Assembly: GCA_958438125.1 (NCBI GenBank)
Contig: CAUBQN010000036.1
Coordinates: 1-13,685 of the forward strand
DNA: 13,685 nt
From: an uncultured Collinsella sp.
GTDB taxonomy: Bacteria; Actinomycetota; Coriobacteriia; Coriobacteriales; Coriobacteriaceae
Reading direction: 5' to 3'
This document shows, one piece after another, positions 6,777 through 13,685 of this stretch. The notes beneath the pieces were generated by a model that worked only from the letters and a program-made list of their open reading frames with translations, was not told the DNA's origin and made no database searches. Position 1 is the first letter of the stretch. Each line of letters starts with the position of its first letter. The position numbers were made by a program, and so were the translations under genes.

Positions 6777-6937
6777 ATGCTCTTGTGACTCCCTTTGCTC
6801 GTGAATCCGTTTTGAATGGATATGCTAGACGCTCGCATGCGTCCGTGTAGCTGAAACGCTCGATTATTTCGAGGCTATTACCGCCCTCGTTTATCGAAAC
6901 CACGGCGTGCTGGATGTTGTGCGTCCGCGCTGCACGG

Positions 6938-6943
6938 TATAAT
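6938..6943 (+). promoter_or_regulatory. Predicted -10 element of the recJ-rel transcript
   Basis: A perfect TATAAT is preceded by GG. The best -35 candidates are poor (TTGTGC at 6917-6922 with a 15-base spacer). Transcription would start near 6950, giving a leader of about 100 bases before recJ. The GGTA(T/A)AAT context resembles the -10 predicted near the window's right end, which supports both. Confidence 0.6.
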
Positions 6944-6961
6944 AAATCCGTTCAACAGATC

Positions 6962-6979
6962 TGCCTGCCGAAGCGGGCA
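6962..6979 (+). promoter_or_regulatory. Small stem-loop in the recJ leader
   Basis: TGCCTGC (6962-6968) pairs with GCGGGCA (6973-6979), with one G-T wobble, around the tight loop CGAA. It lies near the predicted 5' end of the recJ transcript and just before the ribosome binding site of the leader ORF. It may stabilise the mRNA. Confidence 0.35.
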
Positions 6980-6999
6980 TGCACAGAGGACTCATCGCT

Positions 7000-7065
7000 A
7001 TGAACCGTGAGAGGTATCGCGGCGACCTGCCCCTATCGGGGGTGGGCGCCTATGTCATCGCTTAA
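7000..7065 (+). CDS. Possible 21-codon leader ORF overlapping the recJ start
   Basis: ATG at 7000 opens a 21-residue frame beginning MNRERYRGD and ending AYVIA at TAA 7063-7065. A ribosome binding site-like AGAGGA (6985-6990) lies 9 bases upstream, better placed than the site in front of recJ itself. The frame overlaps the recJ start by 14 bases in another phase and runs through the hairpin that covers the recJ ribosome binding site. Its likely role, if translated, is translational coupling rather than a functional peptide. I do not recognise the peptide. It could be a chance frame. Confidence 0.4.
   Translation: MNRERYRGDLPLSGVGAYVIA
7026..7046 (+). promoter_or_regulatory. Hairpin masking the recJ ribosome binding site
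   Basis: CCTGCCCC (7026-7033) can pair with GGGGTGGG (7039-7046), eight pairs including two G-T wobbles, around the loop TATCG. The 3' arm contains most of the G-rich stretch (7038-7046) that serves as the recJ ribosome binding site. Ribosomes translating the upstream leader ORF would open it. The folding is predicted by eye. Confidence 0.4.
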
Positions 7066-10000
7066 GACGACGCATCGCTGGGCGGTCGCTCAGCAAAACC
7101 CCGAGCTCGAAAAGGAGCTTTCGGCTGGTCTGGGCATTCCCGGGCTGGTGGCGCGCATTATGGTTGCGCACGGCATTACATCCATCGAGGAAGGCCAATT
7201 GTTTTTGACGCCTTCGCTCGATCGCGACTGGGCCGACCCACTCATTATCCCGGGCATGTCGGTCGTTGCCGACCGCGTCGAGCGTGCTATTCGCAACCAC
7301 GAGCACATTGCAGTCTTTGGCGATTTTGACGTTGACGGTATTACGTCGACCTGCCTGTTGACCGAGGCGCTGCGCACGTTTGGCGCCGATGTCACGCCGT
7401 TTATTCCGCATCGCTTTGATGAGGGCTACGGTCTTTCGCGCGCGGCGCTCGACCGCGTTAACGAGCTCGCTCGCCCCCAGCTGATCGTGACCGTCGATAA
7501 CGGCATTGCCGCCAAGGAAGAGGTTTCCTATCTGAAGAGTCTGGGGATCGATTTGGTGGTCACGGACCATCACGAGCCCTCCGATCAGGTGCCGCAGGGC
7601 GTACCCCTGACCGACCCTAAGCTCGATGACGATGGTCCTTCGCGTGAGCTTGCCGGTGCCGGCGTGGCACTCAAGTTGGCGCAAGTCCTGGGCGAACGTC
7701 TGGGCAAGCCGTCGTATTGGCGTTCGCTAATCGAGGTCGCGGCGCTGGGCACCGTGTCCGACATGATGCCGCTCACGCCCGAGAACCGCGCGCTGGTTGC
7801 CGAGGGCATCCAGCAGATGCGCGTAACCGCTCGCCCGGGCTATATCGCGCTTGCCGCGCTCGCCAAGGCGGACCTTTCGAGCATTACGGCGGATGGCCTG
7901 TCATTCTCGCTCATTCCCCGCTTAAACGCTGCCGGTCGCATGGCTGATCCCAAGCTGGCGCTCGACCTGCTGCTTGCCCGCGATCCCATCGAAGCAAGCG
8001 CACTGGCGGCTGAGCTCGAGGAAATCAACCGCCAGCGCCGTGAGATCGAGGCGGAGCTCACGCGCGATGCCATGGCAAAGGTCGAGGAGACCTATGACGG
8101 CGGACGCGCGATCGTCGTGGGCGGCGAAGGCTGGCACGAGGGCGTCAAGGGCATCGTGGCAAGCCGTCTGACCAACCGCTACCACGTGCCGGCGCTGCTG
8201 TTCTCGATCGAGGACGGTATCGCGCGCGGCTCTGGTCGCTCGGTGGGCAAAGTTAACCTGTTTGACGCCATCGAGCGCTGTTCCGACCTGATGATTCGTC
8301 GCGGCGGACATGCTGGTGCGGTGGGTGTGACCATCGAGGCATCCAAGCTCGATGAGTTCCGCCGTCGCCTTTCCGCCGTGTTGTCCGAGCTTCCCGCCGA
8401 GGACTTTGAGGACACCGACGAGGTTGCCGCCACGGTCGACCTTTCCGAATTGAATATCGAGACCATCGAGCAGATTTCCCGCCTTGAGCCGTTTGGCCAG
8501 GGTAATAAGGTGCCGCTGCTGGCTGCCGAGGGCGTGACGATGTGTGATCGCGCCGTGGTGGGTAAGACCGGCGAGCATATGCGCTTCGTGGCGACGGATG
8601 GCGCTGCGAGTGTGCCGGCCATCATGTTTCGTGTACCGCAGATCGACAGGCTTATCAATTGCGACAGCGCCGTTGACTTGGTGTTCGAGGCCGTTGCCGA
8701 GCATTGGCAGGGTCGTGTGAAGCCCAAGCTCATGGTCAAGGATGTTCTGGTCCGCGATAGCACGCTGCCCAGCGTCGACGATCCGGCATGCGAGCTTCGT
8801 CGTGGCGTGCAGCCGGTGGACTCCGATCTGCGCCTGGAGTCGCGCAAGCGCGAGACGCTTGCCCAGCTTTCTTATACCGAGCTCACGCGCTCGCTTATCC
8901 ATAGCTTTATCGGCTCGAACCAGCCGCACCGCGCTCAGGTTGAGGCGCTCGACGCCTTGGCCGATCACCAGAGTGTCTTGGCGGTTATGGGAACGGGACG
9001 CGGCAAGTCGCTCATCTTCCATGTGCATGCCGCGCGTGAGGCGGTGCTTCGCGGACGTGCGAGCATCTTTGTCTATCCGCTGCGTGCGCTCGTTGCCGAC
9101 CAGGCCTATCACCTCTCGTCGACGATGGCCGCGCTCGGCATTGGCGTTGGCGTGCTGACCGGCGAGACCGTGGAGGCCGCACGCGATGACGTGTTCGCCG
9201 GCCTAGCTTCGGGCCGCACCGGTATCGTGCTCACGACGCCCGAGTTCCTATCTATCCACCGTGACCGCTTCGCGCGTTCGGGCCGCATCGGCTTTGTCGT
9301 TATCGATGAGGCGCATCATGCCGGTCTTGCCAAGGGCGGCGACCGCAGCGCCTATCTCGACATGCCCGATATCCTCAAAGCCCTGGGCGACCCGGTCGTT
9401 ATGGCTGCGACGGCCACCGCGACGGCTCCGGTCGTGGCCGAGCTTGCCCGCATGCTGCCGATCACTCGCACGGTGGTCGACGAGACGGTGCGCGAGAACC
9501 TGCAGCTCGAGGACGACCGTGATCTTGCAAGTCGCGAGAACCGTTTGGTGTCGATTGTGGCGACGGGGGAAAAGACCGTCATCTACGTCAATTCGCGCGA
9601 CCAGTCCGTGGCGCTCGCCAAGACGTTGCGCAAGCGTGTGCCCGATTGCGCAACCCATATCGCGTTCTATAACGCGGGGCTTGCGCGTTCCGATCGCCGT
9701 CGCGTGGAGGAAGCATTCCGAGACGGCAGCCTCAGCTGCATCGTCTCGACATCTGCCTTTGGCGAGGGCGTCAACCTGCCCGATATCCGCCATGTCGTGC
9801 TCTATCACATGCCGTTTGGCGGCATTGAGTTTAACCAGATGAGCGGCCGCGCCGGTCGCGATGGCCAGCCCGCCGTGATCCATCTGCTCTATTCGTCGCG
9901 CGACGCCCGCATTAACGAGCGCCTGCTCGACTGCTACGCACCCGAGCGCGACGAGCTCGTCACACTCTATCGCGCGCTGCAGACCATGTGGCGCTCCAAC

Positions 10001-10339
10001 CGCGGCAAGACCGGGGATGATTCATTCTGCGCAAGCGATATCGACATCGCGCAGATGTGCCTTGCAATTGACGCGCGCACGCCGGTCGACGAGCGCTCGG
10101 TGGAAAGCGGCCTAGGAATCTTCGAAGAGCTTGGTTTCTGTCGCGTTTCGGGGTTTGACGACACCCGTCGCATCGCGATGGCCGAAAACCCCGGCCGCGT
10201 GCAATTGAGCAGGTCAATTCGCTATTTGGAGGGCTTGCGCTCGCGCATGGAGTTCTCGGCTTTCCGGAGTTGGGCGCTCGATTCGTGCGCTTCTGATATG
10301 CTAGCCAAAGTTAACCGCCCGATCGTACCGCGGGCCTAG
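7052..10339 (+). CDS. recJ: RecJ single-strand exonuclease fused to a DEAH-box SF2 helicase
   Basis: A 1095-residue DNA repair protein in two parts. The N-terminal part (about 1-570) is a complete RecJ: DFDVDG (91-96), VDNGI (148-152), DHH (172-174) and GTVSDMMPL (233-241) supply the metal-binding nuclease centre. The DHHA1 motif RGGHAGAVG is at 417-425, and an OB-fold with EPFGQGNKVP lies within 455-565. The C-terminal part (about 610-970) is an SF2 helicase with Walker A GTGRGKS (647-653), DEAH (752-755), TATAT (787-791), STSAFGEGVNLPDI (899-912) and QMSGRAGRDG (929-938). A winged-helix-like tail follows. RecJ degrades single strands 5'-3' and cooperates with RecQ-type helicases in RecF-pathway repair, so unwinding and resection are probably joined here. 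ATG 7052 follows a G-rich ribosome binding site (7038-7046); GTG 7007 (15 residues longer) has no well-placed site. The stop is 15 bases before rel. Confidence 0.93.
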   Translation: MSSLKTTHRWAVAQQNPELEKELSAGLGIPGLVARIMVAHGITSIEEGQLFLTPSLDRDWADPLIIPGMSVVADRVERAIRNHEHIAVFGDFDVDGITSTCLLTEALRTFGADVTPFIPHRFDEGYGLSRAALDRVNELARPQLIVTVDNGIAAKEEVSYLKSLGIDLVVTDHHEPSDQVPQGVPLTDPKLDDDGPSRELAGAGVALKLAQVLGERLGKPSYWRSLIEVAALGTVSDMMPLTPENRALVAEGIQQMRVTARPGYIALAALAKADLSSITADGLSFSLIPRLNAAGRMADPKLALDLLLARDPIEASALAAELEEINRQRREIEAELTRDAMAKVEETYDGGRAIVVGGEGWHEGVKGIVASRLTNRYHVPALLFSIEDGIARGSGRSVGKVNLFDAIERCSDLMIRRGGHAGAVGVTIEASKLDEFRRRLSAVLSELPAEDFEDTDEVAATVDLSELNIETIEQISRLEPFGQGNKVPLLAAEGVTMCDRAVVGKTGEHMRFVATDGAASVPAIMFRVPQIDRLINCDSAVDLVFEAVAEHWQGRVKPKLMVKDVLVRDSTLPSVDDPACELRRGVQPVDSDLRLESRKRETLAQLSYTELTRSLIHSFIGSNQPHRAQVEALDALADHQSVLAVMGTGRGKSLIFHVHAAREAVLRGRASIFVYPLRALVADQAYHLSSTMAALGIGVGVLTGETVEAARDDVFAGLASGRTGIVLTTPEFLSIHRDRFARSGRIGFVVIDEAHHAGLAKGGDRSAYLDMPDILKALGDPVVMAATATATAPVVAELARMLPITRTVVDETVRENLQLEDDRDLASRENRLVSIVATGEKTVIYVNSRDQSVALAKTLRKRVPDCATHIAFYNAGLARSDRRRVEEAFRDGSLSCIVSTSAFGEGVNLPDIRHVVLYHMPFGGIEFNQMSGRAGRDGQPAVIHLLYSSRDARINERLLDCYAPERDELVTLYRALQTMWRSNRGKTGDDSFCASDIDIAQMCLAIDARTPVDERSVESGLGIFEELGFCRVSGFDDTRRIAMAENPGRVQLSRSIRYLEGLRSRMEFSAFRSWALDSCASDMLAKVNRPIVPRA

Positions 10340-10354
10340 GGGAAGGGGACCTCG

Positions 10355-12715
10355 ATGGATGCCGCAGCCCGTACCGCCCATGATTCCACCCTCCAGCCGT
10401 TTTCGGAGATGGAGCACTATAAGCATGCCGATGAGCTGCCGCCCGAGATTATGGCGGACAGCTACGACAAGCTGGAGCGTCTGTGCCTCAAATATATGAA
10501 TGAGGATGACTTCTCCAAGGTGGAGCAGGCCTACTGCTTTGCTGCCGAGAAGCATTGCAACCAAAAACGGCGCTCGGGTGAGATGTACATCAACCATCCT
10601 GTCGAGGTGGCTATCATTCTGGCAGACCTCAAGATGGACTGCGACGTGGTGTGTGCCGCGCTGCTGCACGATACCGTCGAGGATACCGAGACCTCGCTTG
10701 CCGATGTTTCCGGCCTGTTTGGCGATACGGTGGCCGAGCTCGTCGATGGCGTGACCAAGCTCACCAACATCGAAGTCGACAGCATGGACGAGAAACAGGC
10801 CCTCACGCTGCGCAAGATGTTCCTCGCCATGTCCAAGGACATCCGCGTCATCATCGTTAAGCTTGCCGACCGTCTGCACAACATGCGCACCCTTGCAGCC
10901 CTGCGTGAGGACCGTCGCCTGTTTAAGGCTCGCGAGACCATGGACGTGTATGCGCCCCTGGCCGACCGTCTGGGCATGAGCTCCATTAAATGGGAGCTCG
11001 AGGACCTGTCCTTCTTCTACCTGGAGCCCGATGCCTACCAGCGCATCGCGCGCATGGTGGCTGAGTCGCGCGAGGTCCGCGAGCGCTACCTTGCCGAGAC
11101 CATCAAGACGCTTACCGATGAGCTCAACCGCATTGGTCTGGAGGACTTCCAGATCAACGGCCGCTCCAAGCACTATTGGTCCATCTACCAAAAGATGAAA
11201 CGCAAGGGCAAGGAGTTCTCCGAGATCTACGACCTGGTGGCGCTGCGCGTAATTACCCATTCGGTGCGCGATTGCTACTCCACGCTCGGTGCGGTGCATA
11301 CGCTGTGGCACCCCATGCCTGGTCGCTTTAAAGACTATATCGCCATGCCCAAGGTCAATAACTACCAGTCGCTCCACACGACGGTCATCGGCCCCACGGC
11401 TCGTCCGCTCGAGATTCAGATTCGAACCTACGAGATGCATGAGCAGGCCGAGTACGGCATTGCCGCCCACTGGCTATATAAGAAGTCGGGCGGATCGTCT
11501 GCTTCCAAGACCAATGACGCTCAACGTTTGGACGACCAGATCAACTGGCTCAAGCATTCGCTCGATTGGGCGGCTTCCGACGAGATCACCGATGCCAAGG
11601 AATACCTGCACTCGCTGAAGGTCGATCTGTTCGATCAGGAGATTTTTGTCTTCACGCCCAAAGGCGAGGTCATGGCGCTTCGTGCCGGTTCCACGCCGCT
11701 CGACTTTGCCTATGCCGTTCACACCGAGGTGGGAAACCATTGCGTCGGCGCCAAAATCAACGGTGCGGTGGCTCCGCTCACGCACGAGATCAAGACGGGC
11801 GACCGCGTTGAAATCCTGACCAACAAGAGTTCCAAGCCGTCGCGTGATTGGCTCAAGATCGTCAAGACGCCTTCGGCCAAGTCAAAGATCCGCCGCTATT
11901 TTGCCGCTGCGACCAAGGACGACGACGCTGCTGCTGGTCGCGATATGCTGGCCAAGGACCTGCGTAAGCGTGGCTATGGCATTTCTACGCCGCGTTCGAC
12001 GCGTGCACTCAACGCCGTGGCGGAGCAGTTTAACTTCAAGCAGCTCGAGGACCTGTTTGCTGCCGTCGGCGCCGGCAAGGTTGCCCCGCGCGCTGTGGGT
12101 AATAAGGTCGAGCAAATCTTGGACCCCAAGCCCGAGGAACAGCTCACCAAGGCCGAGGCTATCGCCGAGGTCGTGAAACAGCCGGCCCGCGGCTCCAACC
12201 GCAAGCCGCAAAAGCGTGGCAAGAGCGCAAGTAACGGCATTATCGTTAAGGGCGAGAGCAACAGTGGCCTGCTGGTCCGTCTGGCTCATTGCTGCAACCC
12301 CGTGACGGGCGACGATATCGTCGGCTTCATCACGCGTGGCCGAGGTGTCTCAGTGCATCGCGCCAACTGCCCCAACGTCAAGGGCCTCATGGAGCACCCA
12401 GAGCGCATGATTGACGTAGAGTGGGATGGTGCTGCCGACACTCTCTTCCAGGTCGAGATCGTGGTCGAGTGCCTGGACCGCATGGGCCTGCTCAAGGACG
12501 TCACCATTGCCATTGGCGATGCAGGCGGCAATATCCTTTCCGCCGCCACCTCGACCAACCGCGAGGGTATTGCGACTCTGCGCTTTATGGTCGAGATTTC
12601 GGATGCGAGCGGCCTGGATCCGCTGCTGGCTTCCATCAGCAGTGTCGATTCGGTCTACGACGCTCGCCGTCTTATGCCCGGCGAAGGCGGAGCTCAGCTC
12701 AAGCGCCGTGTGTAG
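10355..12715 (+). CDS. rel: Bifunctional (p)ppGpp synthetase/hydrolase Rel (RelA/SpoT family)
   Basis: A cytoplasmic 786-residue alarmone enzyme that makes pppGpp/ppGpp from ATP and GTP/GDP on starved ribosomes and also hydrolyses it. The hydrolase domain is intact: H81, H105-D106 and D172 fit the metal ligands, with ED at 109-110 in HDTVEDT. The synthetase has GRSKHYWSIYQKM (269-281), YDLVALRVI, RFKDYIAMPK (324-333) and EIQIRT (353-358). RFKD is the RXKD motif of bifunctional enzymes, unlike the EXDD of synthetase-only RelA. Regulatory regions follow: TGS (about 423-487), the cysteine-containing HCCNPVTGDD...NCPNV region (645-675) and a C-terminal ACT domain (about 698-773). The ATG at 10355 has AAGGGGA 5 bases upstream; rel follows recJ by 15 bases and is probably cotranscribed. 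A weak extended -10 (10294-10302) inside recJ could add expression, but I see no -35 for it. Confidence 0.96.
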   Translation: MDAAARTAHDSTLQPFSEMEHYKHADELPPEIMADSYDKLERLCLKYMNEDDFSKVEQAYCFAAEKHCNQKRRSGEMYINHPVEVAIILADLKMDCDVVCAALLHDTVEDTETSLADVSGLFGDTVAELVDGVTKLTNIEVDSMDEKQALTLRKMFLAMSKDIRVIIVKLADRLHNMRTLAALREDRRLFKARETMDVYAPLADRLGMSSIKWELEDLSFFYLEPDAYQRIARMVAESREVRERYLAETIKTLTDELNRIGLEDFQINGRSKHYWSIYQKMKRKGKEFSEIYDLVALRVITHSVRDCYSTLGAVHTLWHPMPGRFKDYIAMPKVNNYQSLHTTVIGPTARPLEIQIRTYEMHEQAEYGIAAHWLYKKSGGSSASKTNDAQRLDDQINWLKHSLDWAASDEITDAKEYLHSLKVDLFDQEIFVFTPKGEVMALRAGSTPLDFAYAVHTEVGNHCVGAKINGAVAPLTHEIKTGDRVEILTNKSSKPSRDWLKIVKTPSAKSKIRRYFAAATKDDDAAAGRDMLAKDLRKRGYGISTPRSTRALNAVAEQFNFKQLEDLFAAVGAGKVAPRAVGNKVEQILDPKPEEQLTKAEAIAEVVKQPARGSNRKPQKRGKSASNGIIVKGESNSGLLVRLAHCCNPVTGDDIVGFITRGRGVSVHRANCPNVKGLMEHPERMIDVEWDGAADTLFQVEIVVECLDRMGLLKDVTIAIGDAGGNILSAATSTNREGIATLRFMVEISDASGLDPLLASISSVDSVYDARRLMPGEGGAQLKRRV

Positions 12716-12748
12716 GTGCGAGAGCCTCTCAGCATCATAGATATTGGT

Positions 12749-12786
12749 TACGTTCGAGGCATCGTTTGGTGCCTCGAACGTATTTT
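12749..12786 (+). terminator. Stem-loop terminator or attenuator after rel
   Basis: Positions 12749-12761 (TACGTTCGAGGCA) pair perfectly over 13 base pairs with 12770-12782 around the loop TCGTTTGG, followed by TTTT (12783-12786). The T tract is short, and the ribosome binding site of the next gene begins a few bases later. It probably terminates most rel transcripts and lets some read through. Confidence 0.75.
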
Positions 12787-12803
12787 AGAAGGAGGGCATG
12801 CGC

Positions 12804-13487
12804 ATGGACGATATGACTTTGGACCTGACACCCCGAGGTGCGGCTTCGATTGAGGCGCTCGTCAACGGCCCGATTCAGACCAACAGTTACGCCGTGATTT
12901 CGAATGACGAGTGCTTAATCGTCGATCCGGCGTGGGAGGGCGAGCGTCTTGTGGAGCATATCCGCACCGCGCATCCCGAGGTGCGCGTACTCGGCTCTGT
13001 CTGCACGCACGGTCATGCCGACCATGTTGGCGGGGTTGCCGGGGTTCGAGCTGTCGTTGGCGACAGTGCACTATATGAGTTGTGCGCTAAGGACGTGACG
13101 GTACCTCGCGCAAATATCGAGGAGCAGCGTGTCATGTGGGGTATCGAGACGCCCGATCCGGGTGAGCCGACGCGTTTGCTTGCCGAGGGCGATGCAATCG
13201 AGGTGGGCGACGTCTGCCTGCAGGTGATCGAGACGCCGGGGCATACGCCGGGCGGCATCGTCCTGTTCGCCGCGACCGAGCAGGGGAACATCGCCTTTGT
13301 GGGCGACACGCTTTTCCCGGGCAGCCACGGTCGTACCGATCTTTCCGGCGGTGACGAGGCGGCGATTATGCGCTCGCTCTCCAAACTTGCCAAGACGCTT
13401 CCGCCCGATACCGTTTGCTTGACGGGCCATGGCGATTCGACCACGATGGCGCGCGAACTTATGCAGAACCCGTTTATGCAGATGTAG
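12804..13487 (+). CDS. Metallo-beta-lactamase-fold hydrolase, glyoxalase II-like
   Basis: A cytoplasmic hydrolase of 227 residues. It has the binuclear metal site of the family: THGHADH (68-74), PGHTPGG with H147, VGDTLF with D168, and TGHGDST with H209. The N-terminal LVNGPIQTNSYAVI (19-32) and SHGRTDLSGGD (174-184) are typical of the YcbL/glyoxalase II-like group, which cleaves thioesters such as hydroxyacylglutathione or related compounds; the real substrate here is unknown. A protein of this type is often found near rel and hisS in Gram-positive genomes, without a proven functional link. ATG 12804 is preferred: GGAGG at 12791-12795 is 8 bases upstream, against 2 bases for the in-frame ATG 12798. 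No separate promoter is evident, so expression may rely on read-through past the rel stem-loop. Confidence 0.88.
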   Translation: MDDMTLDLTPRGAASIEALVNGPIQTNSYAVISNDECLIVDPAWEGERLVEHIRTAHPEVRVLGSVCTHGHADHVGGVAGVRAVVGDSALYELCAKDVTVPRANIEEQRVMWGIETPDPGEPTRLLAEGDAIEVGDVCLQVIETPGHTPGGIVLFAATEQGNIAFVGDTLFPGSHGRTDLSGGDEAAIMRSLSKLAKTLPPDTVCLTGHGDSTTMARELMQNPFMQM

Positions 13488-13497
13488 GCTCGAAGCC

Positions 13498-13517
13498 GTC
13501 TTTCGAACCACGAAGAC
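13498..13517 (+). terminator. Weak stem-loop after the hydrolase gene
   Basis: GTCTTTCG (13498-13505) pairs with CGAAGAC (13511-13517) with one bulged base around the loop AACCA. No T tract follows directly (TTTT occurs at 13536-13539). It is the only terminator candidate I see after the hydrolase gene. Confidence 0.3.
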
Positions 13518-13613
13518 CGCTCAATCGTCAAGCTATTTTCCCCAGTGGGTCGATTCTGTGGGGCAAACGGTCAAAATTTGTCCAATCGGATGGTATTCGT
13601 GAACAAACGAACG

Positions 13614-13641
13614 TTTATGCTCGGGTATGTCGTGGTAAAAT
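13614..13641 (+). promoter_or_regulatory. Predicted promoter of the gene starting at 13682
   Basis: The -35-like TTTATG (13614-13619) and the -10 TAAAAT (13636-13641) are separated by 16 bases. The -10 matches consensus at five of six positions and has the same GGTA context as the recJ promoter. Just upstream is a short inverted repeat, TTCGT (13596-13600) and ACGAA (13607-13611), which could bind a regulator. The leader would be only about 35 bases. Confidence 0.55.
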
Positions 13642-13681
13642 CTCAGGCGTTATCGGAGCAACCTTACAGGAGGTTTCTTTT

Positions 13682-13685
13682 ATGC
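13682..13685 (+). CDS. Start codon of a further gene, cut by the window end
   Basis: ATG at 13682-13684 is preceded by a strong ribosome binding site, AGGAGGT (13669-13675), at 6 bases and by a predicted promoter about 40 bases upstream. Nothing of the protein is visible. Gene order in related Gram-positive genomes (rel, hydrolase, hisS, aspS) makes histidyl-tRNA synthetase a guess only. Confidence 0.6.

Noticed and set aside
6592..6903. A 103-codon minus-strand frame overlapping the start of the BASS gene
   Set aside because: Two thirds of it lies in an alternative frame of the transporter gene. I see no family resemblance and no good start context.
7922..9112. A 396-codon minus-strand frame inside recJ
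   Set aside because: It is a shadow of the recJ coding frame, with the same compositional signature and no recognisable domain.
10294..10302. Extended -10 like TGATATGCT just before rel
   Set aside because: Only four of six -10 positions match and no -35 lies at a suitable distance. It lies in recJ coding sequence, so I mention it only as a possibility in the rel entry.
10301..11470. A 389-codon minus-strand frame opposite the start of rel
   Set aside because: It is a shadow of rel, whose hydrolase and synthetase motifs are complete on the plus strand.
13607..13625. LexA-box-like sequence CGAACGTTTATGCTCG
   Set aside because: It lacks the second half-site of the Gram-positive CGAAC-N4-GTTCG consensus; only one half matches.
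1..13685. tRNA, rRNA, CRISPR, insertion sequence or phage signals
   Set aside because: Reading both strands, I found no cloverleaf, no regularly spaced direct repeats, no transposase or integrase, and no phage-like proteins.

Overview
The window looks like chromosomal DNA from a high-GC, Gram-positive-type gut actinomycete of the class Coriobacteriia. Collinsella or a close relative is my best guess. This is inferred from the base composition, the AAGGAGG-type ribosome binding sites, the Liv, DUF4931 and RecJ protein types and the gene order; no database was searched. The content is mostly housekeeping and transport. I see no phage, insertion sequence, CRISPR array, tRNA or rRNA. No stretch longer than 300 bases lacks a gene.

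Region 1 (1-4141) is a branched-chain amino acid ABC transporter operon, livJ(partial)-livH-livM-livG-livF, read rightwards. It holds the C-terminal third of the binding protein, two permeases and two ATPases. The genes are tightly packed: livG overlaps livM by 11 bases and livF follows livG directly. The exception is the livJ-livH gap of about 140 bases, which holds two stem-loops. The operon ends in a very strong intrinsic terminator.

Region 2 (4142-5760) begins with a 69-base near-perfect palindrome that looks like a dispersed intergenic repeat. It is followed by a two-gene unit: a CutC-family TIM-barrel protein and a DUF4931 protein related to galactose-1-phosphate uridylyltransferase, 3 bases apart. 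Convergent to this, on the minus strand (5778-6776), is a BASS-family (bile acid:sodium symporter-like) transporter.

Region 3 (about 6930-13487) is a rightward DNA-repair and stress block. A TATAAT promoter and a structured leader with a 21-codon overlapping ORF precede a 1095-residue protein that fuses a complete RecJ 5'-3' single-strand exonuclease to an SF2 DEAH-box helicase. Next come a full-length bifunctional Rel/SpoT (p)ppGpp synthetase-hydrolase, a stem-loop with a short T tract, and a glyoxalase II-like metallo-beta-lactamase-fold hydrolase. The window ends on the start codon of another gene, which has its own promoter and a strong ribosome binding site.

The most noteworthy items are the RecJ-helicase fusion, its leader (an upstream ORF crossing a hairpin that masks the recJ ribosome binding site), the palindromic repeat at 4142-4210, and the coupled pair of poorly characterised enzymes CutC and DUF4931. 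I did not find a clear new defence or mobile system.
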